Notes under the pieces: model-generated
What the model was told of the DNA's origin: nothing
Seen by the model: only the letters and a program-made list of their open reading frames with translations
Database searches by the model: none
Translations under genes and position numbers: made by a program
Part shown: positions 1-7,542 of the stretch, piece by piece
Layout: every line of letters begins with the position of its first letter
How positions within the stretch are numbered: position 1 is the stretch's first letter
From: an uncultured Dialister sp.
GTDB taxonomy: Bacteria > Bacillota > Negativicutes > Veillonellales > Dialisteraceae
DNA length: 64,000 nucleotides
NCBI GenBank assembly: GCA_900314595.1
Contig: OMVW01000002.1
Span: 1-64,000 of the forward strand
Reading direction: 5' to 3'

Positions 1-39
1 AGTGACAGAAGCACAAGCGCGTTAACGCGCAGCCAGTAA
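1..39 (+). other. possible 3' end of an upstream coding frame
   Basis: An open frame from the window edge reads SDRSTSALTRSQ and stops at 37-39. It overlaps a perfect 14-bp palindrome, GCGCGTTAACGCGC (17-30). Twelve codons are too few to name a protein. The terminator-like hairpin at 70-88 would suit the end of a + strand gene here, but the frame could be chance. Confidence 0.25.
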
Positions 40-69
40 TAAAAGGCCCTTGTGGCCGCATGTGAAGAA

Positions 70-100
70 CCACCAGCTATGCTGGTGGATTTCTTTTTTT
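70..100 (+). terminator. intrinsic terminator or mobile-element end hairpin
   Basis: CCACCAGC (70-77) pairs with GCTGGTGG (81-88) around a TAT loop, followed by ATTTCTTTTTTT. This has the form of a + strand terminator for a gene lying mostly outside the window. Compact hairpins of this kind also occur at the ends of IS200/IS605 elements, so element-end DNA is an alternative. Confidence 0.6.
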
Positions 101-107
101 ATTCCTT

Positions 108-896
108 TTACTGATTTTCTTTAAAGTCATTTTTGTATTTGAAGGTAAAGTAAAGAAAAACAATTCCTGCCATTATAAATCCAGTCAAAGCTGTGATTTG
201 TGCGCTTTTAAGACCAAATGCAAGGGTACCATAGTCACCACGGAAAAATTCCAGGAAGAAACGAAGAATTGAGTAAAGCATGATGTAAAGGCAGAATACG
301 GTTCCTCTGGCATGTCTGAAACATGAGTACCAGAGGAGAAGTCCTAAAATCAGAAGATCTCCCTGGCATTCCCAGACTTCCGCCGGCCATAGCGGCTGGG
401 CCCCATATGTTTGATAAGCAAGCGTAGTCTCAGGGTAAAGAAGCCCAAAATTTGCACCAGTGGGATGGCCGAAAGCGTCTCCGTTCATGAAATTGGCGAT
501 ACGGCCAATAGCTTGTCCAAAAATAATGGCAGGTGCCACTATATCGGCAAATGGAAGGACCGGAATTTTATTTCTACGCAGAAATATATAACCTGCCGTA
601 CAGGCAAAAATAACTCCTCCCTGGATTGCCATACCACCCTGCCATACGAAAGGAATCTCAAGGAGATGGTTATGGTAATAACTCCAATCAAAGAAAAAAA
701 CGTCCCAGAGCCTCCCGCCTATAATACCTGTGAATGCAATGGTGAGTCCAAGGTCAAAAACATATTCATGCCAGCCGCGGCCATCTTTTTTTAGGAGATA
801 ATAAGCCATAATGCAGCCAAAAATGATTCCAAGGGAAAAGAATATTCCATAAAAACGAATGGGGAAACCGCCTATAAATGTGACATATTGATGCAT
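108..896 (-). CDS. lgt: prolipoprotein diacylglyceryl transferase
   Basis: Lgt transfers diacylglycerol from phosphatidylglycerol to the lipobox cysteine of prelipoproteins in the inner membrane. The 262-residue product is a polytopic membrane protein with the family signature GRIANFMNGDAFG near residues 131-143, and the length is normal. The start at 896 is chosen because AAAAGGAGCC lies just upstream at good spacing. An ATG at 929 would add 11 residues but has no clear ribosome site. Where E. coli Lgt has the functional His103, this protein appears to have Gln (GGMAIQGG); this position varies in Firmicutes, so I do not read it as loss of function. A TATAAT box on the minus strand (933-928) with a weak -35 (TGAACA, 956-951) is a plausible promoter. 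The gene is isolated, divergent from the response regulator at 1473. Confidence 0.95.
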   Translation of the reverse strand: MHQYVTFIGGFPIRFYGIFFSLGIIFGCIMAYYLLKKDGRGWHEYVFDLGLTIAFTGIIGGRLWDVFFFDWSYYHNHLLEIPFVWQGGMAIQGGVIFACTAGYIFLRRNKIPVLPFADIVAPAIIFGQAIGRIANFMNGDAFGHPTGANFGLLYPETTLAYQTYGAQPLWPAEVWECQGDLLILGLLLWYSCFRHARGTVFCLYIMLYSILRFFLEFFRGDYGTLAFGLKSAQITALTGFIMAGIVFLYFTFKYKNDFKENQ

Positions 897-929
897 GATT
901 GGCTCCTTTTTATGAATAATTTTATTCAT

Positions 930-1472
930 TATACAATATGAAGGTTTATTTGTTCAGTATATGGAACATTTTTACCTTAATAGGCAGTTAATTTCATTAC
1001 CGGTAAAAATACATTAATTAATAAATGTTCGATAAATCACATATCAATCTAATTGCGGATTAAAAATAAAAATATTTATACCCATAGGGGTATTAGTATA
1101 TTAAGAATTATTAAGTTTTTCATTTTAGGTAAATATGAATTCAGGGAAAAGAAGAAATTGATGATTTATAACGATTTTATCGGATTTTTTTACATCTATT
1201 AGTTCTGAAACAATTCTAAAATTTATGAATTATCTGCAGGATTGATGAGAATAATGATTAGACAAAAACTAATTATTTACTTTTAATTATTCAAGAAAAG
1301 ACTTGAAATCGTACAATCTCATGGTATGATGATTATAGCCAAATAAAATTCAAATGATGATTTTGCTTAAGCTGCATCTCGGAAACAGCCAAAATAATAA
1401 TAAAAAGTGGCAGATAAGAATAAAAAATACTTGATGCAGCATCGCCTGTTTGCTATTTTGGGAGGTATCAAA
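930..1472. promoter_or_regulatory. AT-rich divergent intergenic region with promoter for the response regulator
   Basis: This 540-bp AT-rich stretch contains no convincing gene. It separates lgt (minus) from the response regulator (plus). For the plus-strand gene, TTGAAA (1303-1308) and TATGAT (1325-1330) with a 16-bp spacer form a good sigma-70-type promoter, giving a leader of about 135 nt. The lgt -10 lies at 933-928. No riboswitch core was recognised. Confidence 0.6.
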
Positions 1473-2153
1473 ATGAGAAACTGTATTTTAGTTATTGAAC
1501 ATGATCCAAGCGTCAGCCGTTTTATGCAGCTCAAGTTGGAGGAAGCCGGTTTTTCCTGTATTGTTGATAATTCTGGCGATTCTGCTGTAGATATGGCGGG
1601 ACAGAGGCAGGCTGAACTGATTGTACTGGATCCGGATGAGCCTTTGAAGAATGGACCGGAAATTTTAACAAAAGTTCGTGAAGTCAGTCCCATTCCGGTT
1701 ATTTACCTTTCTGCAGATGGCAGTGTTGATGCCAAAGTGAATGCTCTCAATGCCGGTGCCGATGATTATATGACCAAACCTTATGCGACAAAAGAACTGA
1801 TTGCAAGAATTCATTCAGCTCTTCGTCGTCACGAGGAACCAAAAGTAATAGTGGATCCTGCTTTTACTATCGGAGATTTGTCAATTTACCCGGATCGTCA
1901 CGAAGTCCGTGCAGGTGATGAGATTATCGATCTTACAAAAAAAGAGTTTGATTTGCTTCTGTTCCTTGCTAAAAATAAGAACCGCGTGATAAAAAGAGAA
2001 GAAATTCTTGAAAAAGTCTGGGGGTACGGTTATGCGGGAAAAACAAACATTGTAGATGTTTATGTCCGTTATCTCCGAAGCAAAATAGATGAGAAAGTAG
2101 GTAAGAAATATATCCATACCGTCCGCGGTATTGGTTATGCTGCCAGAGACTGA
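1473..2153 (+). CDS. OmpR/PhoB-family response regulator, orphan
   Basis: The 226-residue protein has an N-terminal receiver (about 1-117) and a C-terminal winged-helix DNA-binding domain (about 128-225, ending VRGIGYAARD). The presumed phosphoacceptor is Asp53 (VLD), with Ser80 and Lys102 at the other conserved receiver positions. The acidic pocket is unusual: where CheY has Asp12-Asp13, this protein has Glu9-His10, so a direct Mg2+ ligand is replaced. No histidine kinase gene lies beside it; rnmV follows after 2 nt. The start at 1473 is chosen because GGGAGGT (1460-1466) precedes it; an in-frame upstream ATG at 1407 lacks such a site. A transcriptional regulator is certain by fold; its target and its dependence on phosphorylation are unknown. 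Confidence 0.9.
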   Translation: MRNCILVIEHDPSVSRFMQLKLEEAGFSCIVDNSGDSAVDMAGQRQAELIVLDPDEPLKNGPEILTKVREVSPIPVIYLSADGSVDAKVNALNAGADDYMTKPYATKELIARIHSALRRHEEPKVIVDPAFTIGDLSIYPDRHEVRAGDEIIDLTKKEFDLLLFLAKNKNRVIKREEILEKVWGYGYAGKTNIVDVYVRYLRSKIDEKVGKKYIHTVRGIGYAARD

Positions 2154-2155
2154 TT

Positions 2156-2704
2156 ATGATCAGGCAAGTTATTGTAGTCGAGGGAAAATCTGATATAGCA
2201 CGTGTACGAATGGCAGTGGATGCAGACCTTATTGCAACTGGCGGCTTTTCAATCAGGAAGGAAACGATTGAACAAATACGTTACGCCTATGAAAAAAGAG
2301 GAATTATTATATTGACTGATCCTGACGGACCTGGTGAACGCATCCGCAGACGGTTATCTGATCTTTTTCCGCAGGCTCTTCATGCATTTGTGCCGAAGAA
2401 GGAAGCATCACTTCCGGATGATGTAGGTATAGAAGATGCTTCTCCTGAATCTATCCGAAAGGCTCTTTCAAAACTTCGGCTGTATTATCAGATTGATTCT
2501 GACTTATTCTCAATGAATGATCTTTATAATGCTGGATTAGTTGGAGCTGCAGATTCATCACGAAAACGAGCCGATGTAGGTGCTGCACTGGGAATTGGTT
2601 ATGGTAATGGTAAACAGTTCCTTAAACGACTGAATCATTACGGGATTACTCGGGATGATTGGAATAAGGCATTAGCACAGTGCCGGGAGGGATTTTCATG
2701 TTAG
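2156..2704 (+). CDS. rnmV: ribonuclease M5 (5S rRNA maturase)
   Basis: RNase M5 cuts the precursor of 5S rRNA to its mature ends in Firmicutes, with ribosomal protein L18 as partner. The 182-residue protein has an N-terminal Toprim domain: the catalytic Glu is in VVEGKSD (Glu9) and the acidic pair in LTDPDGPG (Asp55, Asp57). Length matches the family. It starts 2 nt after the response regulator stop and overlaps rsmA by 7 nt. The rnmV-rsmA (ksgA) pairing is conserved in Firmicutes and groups two rRNA-maturation enzymes. Confidence 0.95.
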   Translation: MIRQVIVVEGKSDIARVRMAVDADLIATGGFSIRKETIEQIRYAYEKRGIIILTDPDGPGERIRRRLSDLFPQALHAFVPKKEASLPDDVGIEDASPESIRKALSKLRLYYQIDSDLFSMNDLYNAGLVGAADSSRKRADVGAALGIGYGNGKQFLKRLNHYGITRDDWNKALAQCREGFSC

Positions 2705-3555
2705 AAGCAAATCTCGCGGATCGGCAGGTCGTTCAATATATAATCAGACGATTTGGTATTCATGCCAAACATAAATTGGGGCAGAATTTTCTGATTCGTC
2801 CAGATATAGTTGCTGCTATTGCGGAAGCGGCAGAATTGGGGCCCGGTATCCCGGTTATGGAAATAGGCGCAGGTATTGGGACTCTGACTCAGGCTTTAGC
2901 TGAGACCGGTGCTGACGTTATTTCTTTTGAACTTGACCAGGGACTAGAGCGGGTGTTGTCTCATACTCTGGAACATTACCCAAATATCAGGATTATTTAC
3001 AAGGATGTACTAAAGGCGGATTTGAAGGAAATCCTGGGAAATAGAGAGTGGCGTTGTGCGGCCAATCTGCCTTACTATATCACTACTCCAATTCTTTTGT
3101 CCCTGATCCAGTCAGAACTTCCGATTTCTCTTTTTGTATTCATGATGCAGAAAGAAGTAGCTGACCGGATTCTGGCGATACCCGGTTCCAAGGATTATGG
3201 GGCACTTACACTGGCGGTGAATTTTGACTGCACTGCGGAACGGGTTCTTGATATCCCGTCATCTGCATTTATCCCAAGACCACAGGTCACTTCTACCGTG
3301 ATTAAACTCAGACGCCGCAGCCGTCCTGCGGTAGATGTGAAAGATAGGAAACTTTTCTTCGGCCTCATCAGGATGGGCTTCGGACAGAGACGAAAGGTCT
3401 TTACCAATGCCATGAAAGCCGGCGGAATTCCTGCCGAATGGATTCAATCCATTCTTGAAAAAGCAGGAATCGATGGTAAAAGGCGTGGAGAGACTTTCTC
3501 TATAGAAGAGTACGGCCGACTGGCTGATGCCTGGTATGATAAAATTCACGAGTGA
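2698..3555 (+). CDS. rsmA: 16S rRNA dimethyladenosine transferase
   Basis: RsmA (KsgA) dimethylates two adjacent adenines in the 3' terminal helix of 16S rRNA during 30S assembly, using S-adenosylmethionine. The SAM-binding loop EIGAGIGTLT lies at residues 55-64 and the catalytic NLPYYIT motif at 123-129. The C-terminal domain has the usual IPRPQVTSTV segment. The start at 2698 is preferred over an in-frame ATG at 2680 because GGGAGGG sits just upstream; it gives 285 residues and overlaps the end of rnmV by 7 nt, indicating translational coupling. A UUCG-capped terminator follows. Confidence 0.96.
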   Translation: MLEANLADRQVVQYIIRRFGIHAKHKLGQNFLIRPDIVAAIAEAAELGPGIPVMEIGAGIGTLTQALAETGADVISFELDQGLERVLSHTLEHYPNIRIIYKDVLKADLKEILGNREWRCAANLPYYITTPILLSLIQSELPISLFVFMMQKEVADRILAIPGSKDYGALTLAVNFDCTAERVLDIPSSAFIPRPQVTSTVIKLRRRSRPAVDVKDRKLFFGLIRMGFGQRRKVFTNAMKAGGIPAEWIQSILEKAGIDGKRRGETFSIEEYGRLADAWYDKIHE

Positions 3556-3563
3556 AAGGGAAG

Positions 3564-3590
3564 CAGGTTCTTCGGAACCTGTTTTTATTT
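3564..3590 (+). terminator. terminator after rsmA
   Basis: CAGGTTC (3564-3570) pairs with GAACCTG (3575-3581) across a TTCG tetraloop, followed by TTTTTATTT. It ends the response regulator-rnmV-rsmA transcript before the serS promoter. Confidence 0.85.
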
Positions 3591-3653
3591 GCTGCAAAGT
3601 TTTGCCTTTTGTCGGACGTGGATTTTGTAATGACCTTTCCGGTATTGGCGTAC

Positions 3654-3682
3654 TTTACAAAAGGAATGGGCGGCGCTATAAT
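3654..3682 (+). promoter_or_regulatory. serS promoter
   Basis: TTTACA (3654-3659) and TATAAT (3677-3682) are separated by 17 bp, a near-consensus housekeeping promoter. Transcription would start near 3689, at the 5' edge of the T-box leader. Confidence 0.85.
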
Positions 3683-3688
3683 AGGAAC

Positions 3689-3895
3689 AACGCAGGGAAA
3701 GAGAATGTTTTTCTCAGATGTATTCAGAGACAGGGCGGCCGGTGAGAGTCCTGACAAAAGAGAAAAATTTCCACTCAGGAGCGGCTGATGAAGAATCGGA
3801 CGGCTGGTAACCGATAAAAGACTGTGAGCCGGCTTTTGCAAATTGGGTGGTACCGCGATGACTTCGTCCCATAGGGGAGGAAGTTTTTTATTTTA
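3689..3895 (+). promoter_or_regulatory. T-box leader of serS
   Basis: This leader senses uncharged tRNA and controls serS by antitermination. The T-box core GGGTGGTACCGCG lies at about 3845-3857. The apical Stem I pattern (AGAGA, then GGTGAGAG) is at about 3726-3750. The likely specifier is TCC, a serine codon, within TTTCCACTC, in the usual codon-then-ACTC context; this agrees with the downstream gene. The terminator is ACTTCGTCCC (3861-3870) against GGGGAGGAAGT (3873-3883), then a T run. The acceptor-pairing bulge reads TGGT rather than the TGGC expected for a tRNA with discriminator G. Confidence 0.9.
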
Positions 3896-3938
3896 TTCTC
3901 ATAAAGAGAATAATGAGTCATTACAGGGAGATGTAAGT

Positions 3939-5252
3939 ATGCTTGATATCAAGTTTATCCGTGATCATGTGGAAGAGGTAAAACAGAACCTGACTAATCG
4001 TCATAATCCTTTCGACCTTGATCAGGTGCTGGCACTGGATGAAAAGAGAAGAGAACTTCTCCAGGAAACGGAAGCACTGAAGAGTGAAAAAAATGCAGAA
4101 TCCAAAAAGATTGGCGAAGCGAAGAAAAAAGGACAGGATGCCGGTGAAATTATTGCGGCTATGAGAGAAGTAGGCAAAAAGATTTCTGCTATCGATAAGG
4201 AACTGGGAGAAGTAGAAAGTACTTTGAATGAACTTCTTCTTCATATCCCGAATATGGCCGACAAGACCGTTCCCATTGGAAAAGATGATTCCGAAAATCC
4301 GGAAGTCCGCCGCTGGGGAGAAATTCCGAAGTTTGATTTTCCCATTAAAGCTCATTATGAACTTGGTGATGATCTGGGAATCCTGGATGTGGAAAGAGCA
4401 GGAAAGGTTTCCGGCACTCGATTTTATTTCTATCTTTCAGGAGCAGCCCGTCTCGAAAGAGCCGTATATAACTTCATGCTGGATCTCCATACACAGCAGA
4501 ATGATTTCACCGAAGTCATTCCTCCCTATATTATCAATGGCAATTCCATGCAGGGCACGGGTCAGCTTCCGAAATTTGCTGAAGATATGTATAAAGTAGA
4601 AGGGGAAAATATGTACATGACTCCGACTGCAGAAGTACCGCTCACCAACTACTTTGCCGGTGAAATCCTGGACGGCGATATGCTTCCGGTTCATCTGACT
4701 GCCCTGACTCCGTGCTTCCGCAAAGAGGCAGGATCTGCAGGCAAAGATACCCGTGGACTTATCCGCCAGCACCAGTTCCATAAAGTGGAAATGGTGAAGT
4801 ACTGCAAACCGGAAGACAGCTGGGATGAACTGGAAAGTCTGACCGCTGAAGCAGAAAAGGTCCTCCAGCTTCTGAAACTGCCATACCATGTAGTCTGCCT
4901 CTGCACTGGCGATATTGGTTTCTCCTCCGCAAAGACTTATGATATTGAAGTCTGGATGCCGGCACAGGATAAGTACAGGGAAATTTCTTCCTGCTCCAAC
5001 TGCCTTGATTTCCAGGCAAGAAGAGCCAATATCCGCTTCCGCAGGACTCCGGGAGCAAAACCGGAATTCGTTCATACTCTCAACGGTTCCGGACTCGCCG
5101 TAGGCAGGACTGTGGCAGCCATCATGGAAAATTACCAGCAGGCAGACGGGACTATCAAAGTTCCGGATGTGCTCGTTCCATACATGAACGGGACTACCGT
5201 TATCGGAAAGCGAAATGGTTTCCCAAGCTCCAGACCGGTTAAAAAGAAATAA
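3939..5252 (+). CDS. serS: seryl-tRNA synthetase
   Basis: SerRS charges tRNA-Ser with serine. The 437-residue class II synthetase has an N-terminal tRNA-binding coiled coil (about 30-105, rich in Glu and Lys), motif 2 around FRKEAGSAGKDTRG with RQHQFHKVEM, and motif 3 in GSGLAVGRTVAAIMEN. The start at 3939 follows AGGGAG at good spacing and gives the canonical MLDIKFIRD N-terminus; the frame stays open upstream into the T-box, but that part is leader RNA. A bidirectional terminator follows. Expression is expected to rise on serine starvation through the T-box. Confidence 0.97.
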   Translation: MLDIKFIRDHVEEVKQNLTNRHNPFDLDQVLALDEKRRELLQETEALKSEKNAESKKIGEAKKKGQDAGEIIAAMREVGKKISAIDKELGEVESTLNELLLHIPNMADKTVPIGKDDSENPEVRRWGEIPKFDFPIKAHYELGDDLGILDVERAGKVSGTRFYFYLSGAARLERAVYNFMLDLHTQQNDFTEVIPPYIINGNSMQGTGQLPKFAEDMYKVEGENMYMTPTAEVPLTNYFAGEILDGDMLPVHLTALTPCFRKEAGSAGKDTRGLIRQHQFHKVEMVKYCKPEDSWDELESLTAEAEKVLQLLKLPYHVVCLCTGDIGFSSAKTYDIEVWMPAQDKYREISSCSNCLDFQARRANIRFRRTPGAKPEFVHTLNGSGLAVGRTVAAIMENYQQADGTIKVPDVLVPYMNGTTVIGKRNGFPSSRPVKKK

Positions 5253-5264
5253 TTTGAATTAAAT

Positions 5265-5300
5265 AAAATCCCGGAAGACAGATTGCCTTTCGGGATTTTT
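5265..5300. terminator. bidirectional terminator between serS and cfa remnant
   Basis: AAAATCCCG (5265-5273) pairs with CGGGATTTT (5291-5299), extended by GAAG/CTTT. A and T tracts on both sides allow it to end serS on + and the converging cfa remnant on -. Confidence 0.85.
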
Positions 5301-5308
5301 GCTTTCTC

Positions 5309-6458
5309 TCAGTCTTTATAAATGGATTCCATAGTCATGGGGAGATTATTATTGATTCCTTTACTCAGGATAAACTGCCCCACATCCAGGACACCGGTAC
5401 GGAAGCCCGATTCGCAGCCTCGGAGGTAAATATCCCAGAGACGTTTGAACTTTTCATCATATCTGGCGGGAAGTTTATCCTTGTGGGCATTGAACGATTC
5501 TGCCCACAGGTGAAGGGTTCTGGCATAATGGCGGCGGAGACTTTCAAATCCGATCATGCGCATTCCAAACATGGGGAAAATATTTACAGTTTCACGGATT
5601 CCGGGGATATATCCGCCCGGGAAAATATACTTTGCTATCCAGTTTTTCGTCTTCTTTTCCTGAGCATTCATGTTGATGATGAAATGAAGGAGGAACAGCC
5701 CGCCGGGTTTCAGGAGGCTTGAAACTTTATTGAAATAAAGAGGCAGATATTTTTTACCTACATGTTCTGCCATGCCGATAGAGATAATTTTATCAAACTG
5801 ATAATTATCGGAATCGAGATCCAGGTAATTTTCCAGAATGACGTTAACCTGTCCGTCCAGTCCTTCATGGTGAATCCTGTCTTTTTCTGCTTTGTACTGC
5901 TCTTCGGAAAGGGTGATTCTGTCGCATGGACGCCGTATTTTTTTGCCGCGTAAATAATGAGTTCGCCCCAGCTACAGCCTATATCAAGCAGATTTTCCCC
6001 TTTATCTGGGCTTCATAAAGGCTGTTTCCGGCATGTTTGAAATAGGCACAGCTGTAAGTCCGGGTGGAATCCAGAAATGAGTCGAAGAGGTCATTGCCAA
6101 GATCATAATGGGCATGGATATTGCCTTTTTCCCGTTTTTCTTCCTCTTTTATCATTTTCTGACGAAGCGAGGCCAGATGGTAAGGGAGTTCAACCGGATC
6201 TTTTTCAAATGCAGTCGCTACTATGTCATCCAGATTTCCTTCGAAATCCACAATGCCATCCACATAAGCGGAACCCATGAGTACGTCCAGGTCTTCTTTC
6301 ATGTCCGAGGCGGAAAAGTCAGGCTCCCGGTTAAAAATAATTTTAAATTTTGGAGAAGTATTTCCATAGTTCTTTTCTTTACAATCCCAAAATTTTACAG
6401 TAAAACCACCTTTTTTCTATAATTTTAATGCCATATTTAAAGCTTCTTTTTTTAACAT
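5309..6458 (-). pseudogene. cfa: cyclopropane-fatty-acyl-phospholipid synthase, broken
   Basis: Intact CFA synthase adds a methylene group from S-adenosylmethionine across the double bond of membrane phospholipid acyl chains. The remnant can be followed in pieces on the minus strand. An N-terminal part begins at ATG 6458 (MLKKEALNMALKL) and hits an in-frame TAG at codon 14, then reads on through FKIIFNREPDF and AHYDLGNDLFDSFLD to a stop near 5982. The SAM-binding part GENLLDIGCSWGEL resumes in another frame about 14 residues short of the family alignment. A further one-base deletion near 5917-5922 precedes ITLSEEQYKAEKD, after which the C-terminal part is intact to 5309. One nonsense codon, one deletion with frameshift and one single-base frameshift together rule out a functional enzyme unless the sequence is wrong at several places. 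An extended -10 (TGATATAAT) remains at about 6504-6496. Confidence 0.9.
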
Positions 6459-6786
6459 AGGCACATAACGATATAAATTCTCTATCTATCAATAAATTAT
6501 ATCACTTTTAACTATAAACTGTTATTGTAAATACTTAATATAACAAAAAGAAGAATTTCGGAGAAATTAATTAGGCAAACCATTGAAATCAACACAGGTG
6601 ATTTCAAATAATTTGAAAAAGGTTCTAACGAAAAGCGAAAAACTACTTTATGAAGAAATTGATGAACCCGGTCATAATTGGGGGTCATTCAATATAATGG
6701 GGTTATCGGTTTAAATCACGGTATATATGCCGTGAGTGGTAGATTCATCGGCCATGGGTATAGTATAATTAAAAAGAGGTGGTGAA
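6459..6786. promoter_or_regulatory. intergenic region between cfa remnant and nfeD
   Basis: This AT-rich stretch has no gene I can support. It holds the cfa minus-strand -10 (6501-6496), TATAAT boxes on + at 6693-6698 and 6764-6769 with poor -35 matches, and an imperfect palindrome CACGG...CCGTG (6717-6734) just upstream of the latter box. The palindrome is in a position to act as an operator for the nfeD-floA operon, but this is only positional inference. Confidence 0.4.
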
Positions 6787-7542
6787 ATGAGATCAAATCA
6801 AATGAGCCTCGGTATTCTGATGGTCTTTCTGCTTTTACCATCAGCTTCAGTTTTTGCTTTTGATAATGGGAATATTTCCGGTATGATACTGAGTCCTGTG
6901 GCAGAAGGAGTGCTGGCTGCAATGATTTTTTTGTCCCTTCTTGCGGAGATCAAGACTGCCGGTTTTTCCGGGGGATCCGTTCTGGCAGCCATTGCCGGCT
7001 CCATTCTCATTGGTGCTCACTGGACACAGGGGAACGGTTCAATAATTGAATTTATTCTTTTCTTTGGAGGCATGGCTCTGATTCTGGCTGATATGCTGAT
7101 ACTTTTTACAGGTGCAGCAGCTGCCGGTGGAGTTGTTTTCATTATAGCGGGATTGTACCTTGTCTTCGGTGGAGGCGTGCAGGCACTGTACATTCTTTCA
7201 ATTGCACTGATTCTTTCCACAGCAGGTATTTATTTTCTTGCGGACCACCTTTCCAGAAGCAGGCTGTGGGAGAAAATTTCTCTTAAAACGACACTTAAAG
7301 GAAAAGAAGGATATCGATCTTCTTCTCTAAATCTGAAGGAATACACGGGTTTGAAAGGGATGGCTCTTACGGATCTCCGTCCTGTTGGGAAAATCATTGT
7401 TTCCGGACGGATTGTTGATGCGGTTTCTGATGGTCTTTATATTAATAAGGGCGAATCTGTTTTTGTGCTGAAGGCGGAATCCACCTGTGTGGTAGTATGC
7501 AGAGCAAAGGAATCTTTTCTATCTGATAGGAGTGAAAATTGA
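6787..7542 (+). CDS. NfeD-family membrane protein, short form
   Basis: NfeD proteins are encoded beside flotillins and are thought to act with them in membrane microdomains. This 251-residue protein has a signal-like N-terminal segment ending SVFAFD, then several hydrophobic helices (about residues 35-155), and a C-terminal soluble beta-rich domain (about 185-240, LKGMALTDLRPVGKIIVSGR) typical of the NfeD OB fold. The Ser-protease domain of long NfeD proteins is absent, as in the short B. subtilis type, so this is not a truncation. GAGGTGG precedes the start. Its stop overlaps the floA start, showing coupling. Confidence 0.88.
   Translation: MRSNQMSLGILMVFLLLPSASVFAFDNGNISGMILSPVAEGVLAAMIFLSLLAEIKTAGFSGGSVLAAIAGSILIGAHWTQGNGSIIEFILFFGGMALILADMLILFTGAAAAGGVVFIIAGLYLVFGGGVQALYILSIALILSTAGIYFLADHLSRSRLWEKISLKTTLKGKEGYRSSSLNLKEYTGLKGMALTDLRPVGKIIVSGRIVDAVSDGLYINKGESVFVLKAESTCVVVCRAKESFLSDRSEN

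Noticed and set aside
3843..3938. An in-frame upstream start for serS that would add 32 residues.
   Set aside because: The segment is the T-box terminator and antiterminator region; the 3939 start has a proper ribosome site and the conserved N-terminus.
6787..7542. NfeD without its protease domain, first read as a truncated gene.
   Set aside because: Short NfeD proteins of this size next to floA are normal in Firmicutes; the frame is intact and coupled to floA.
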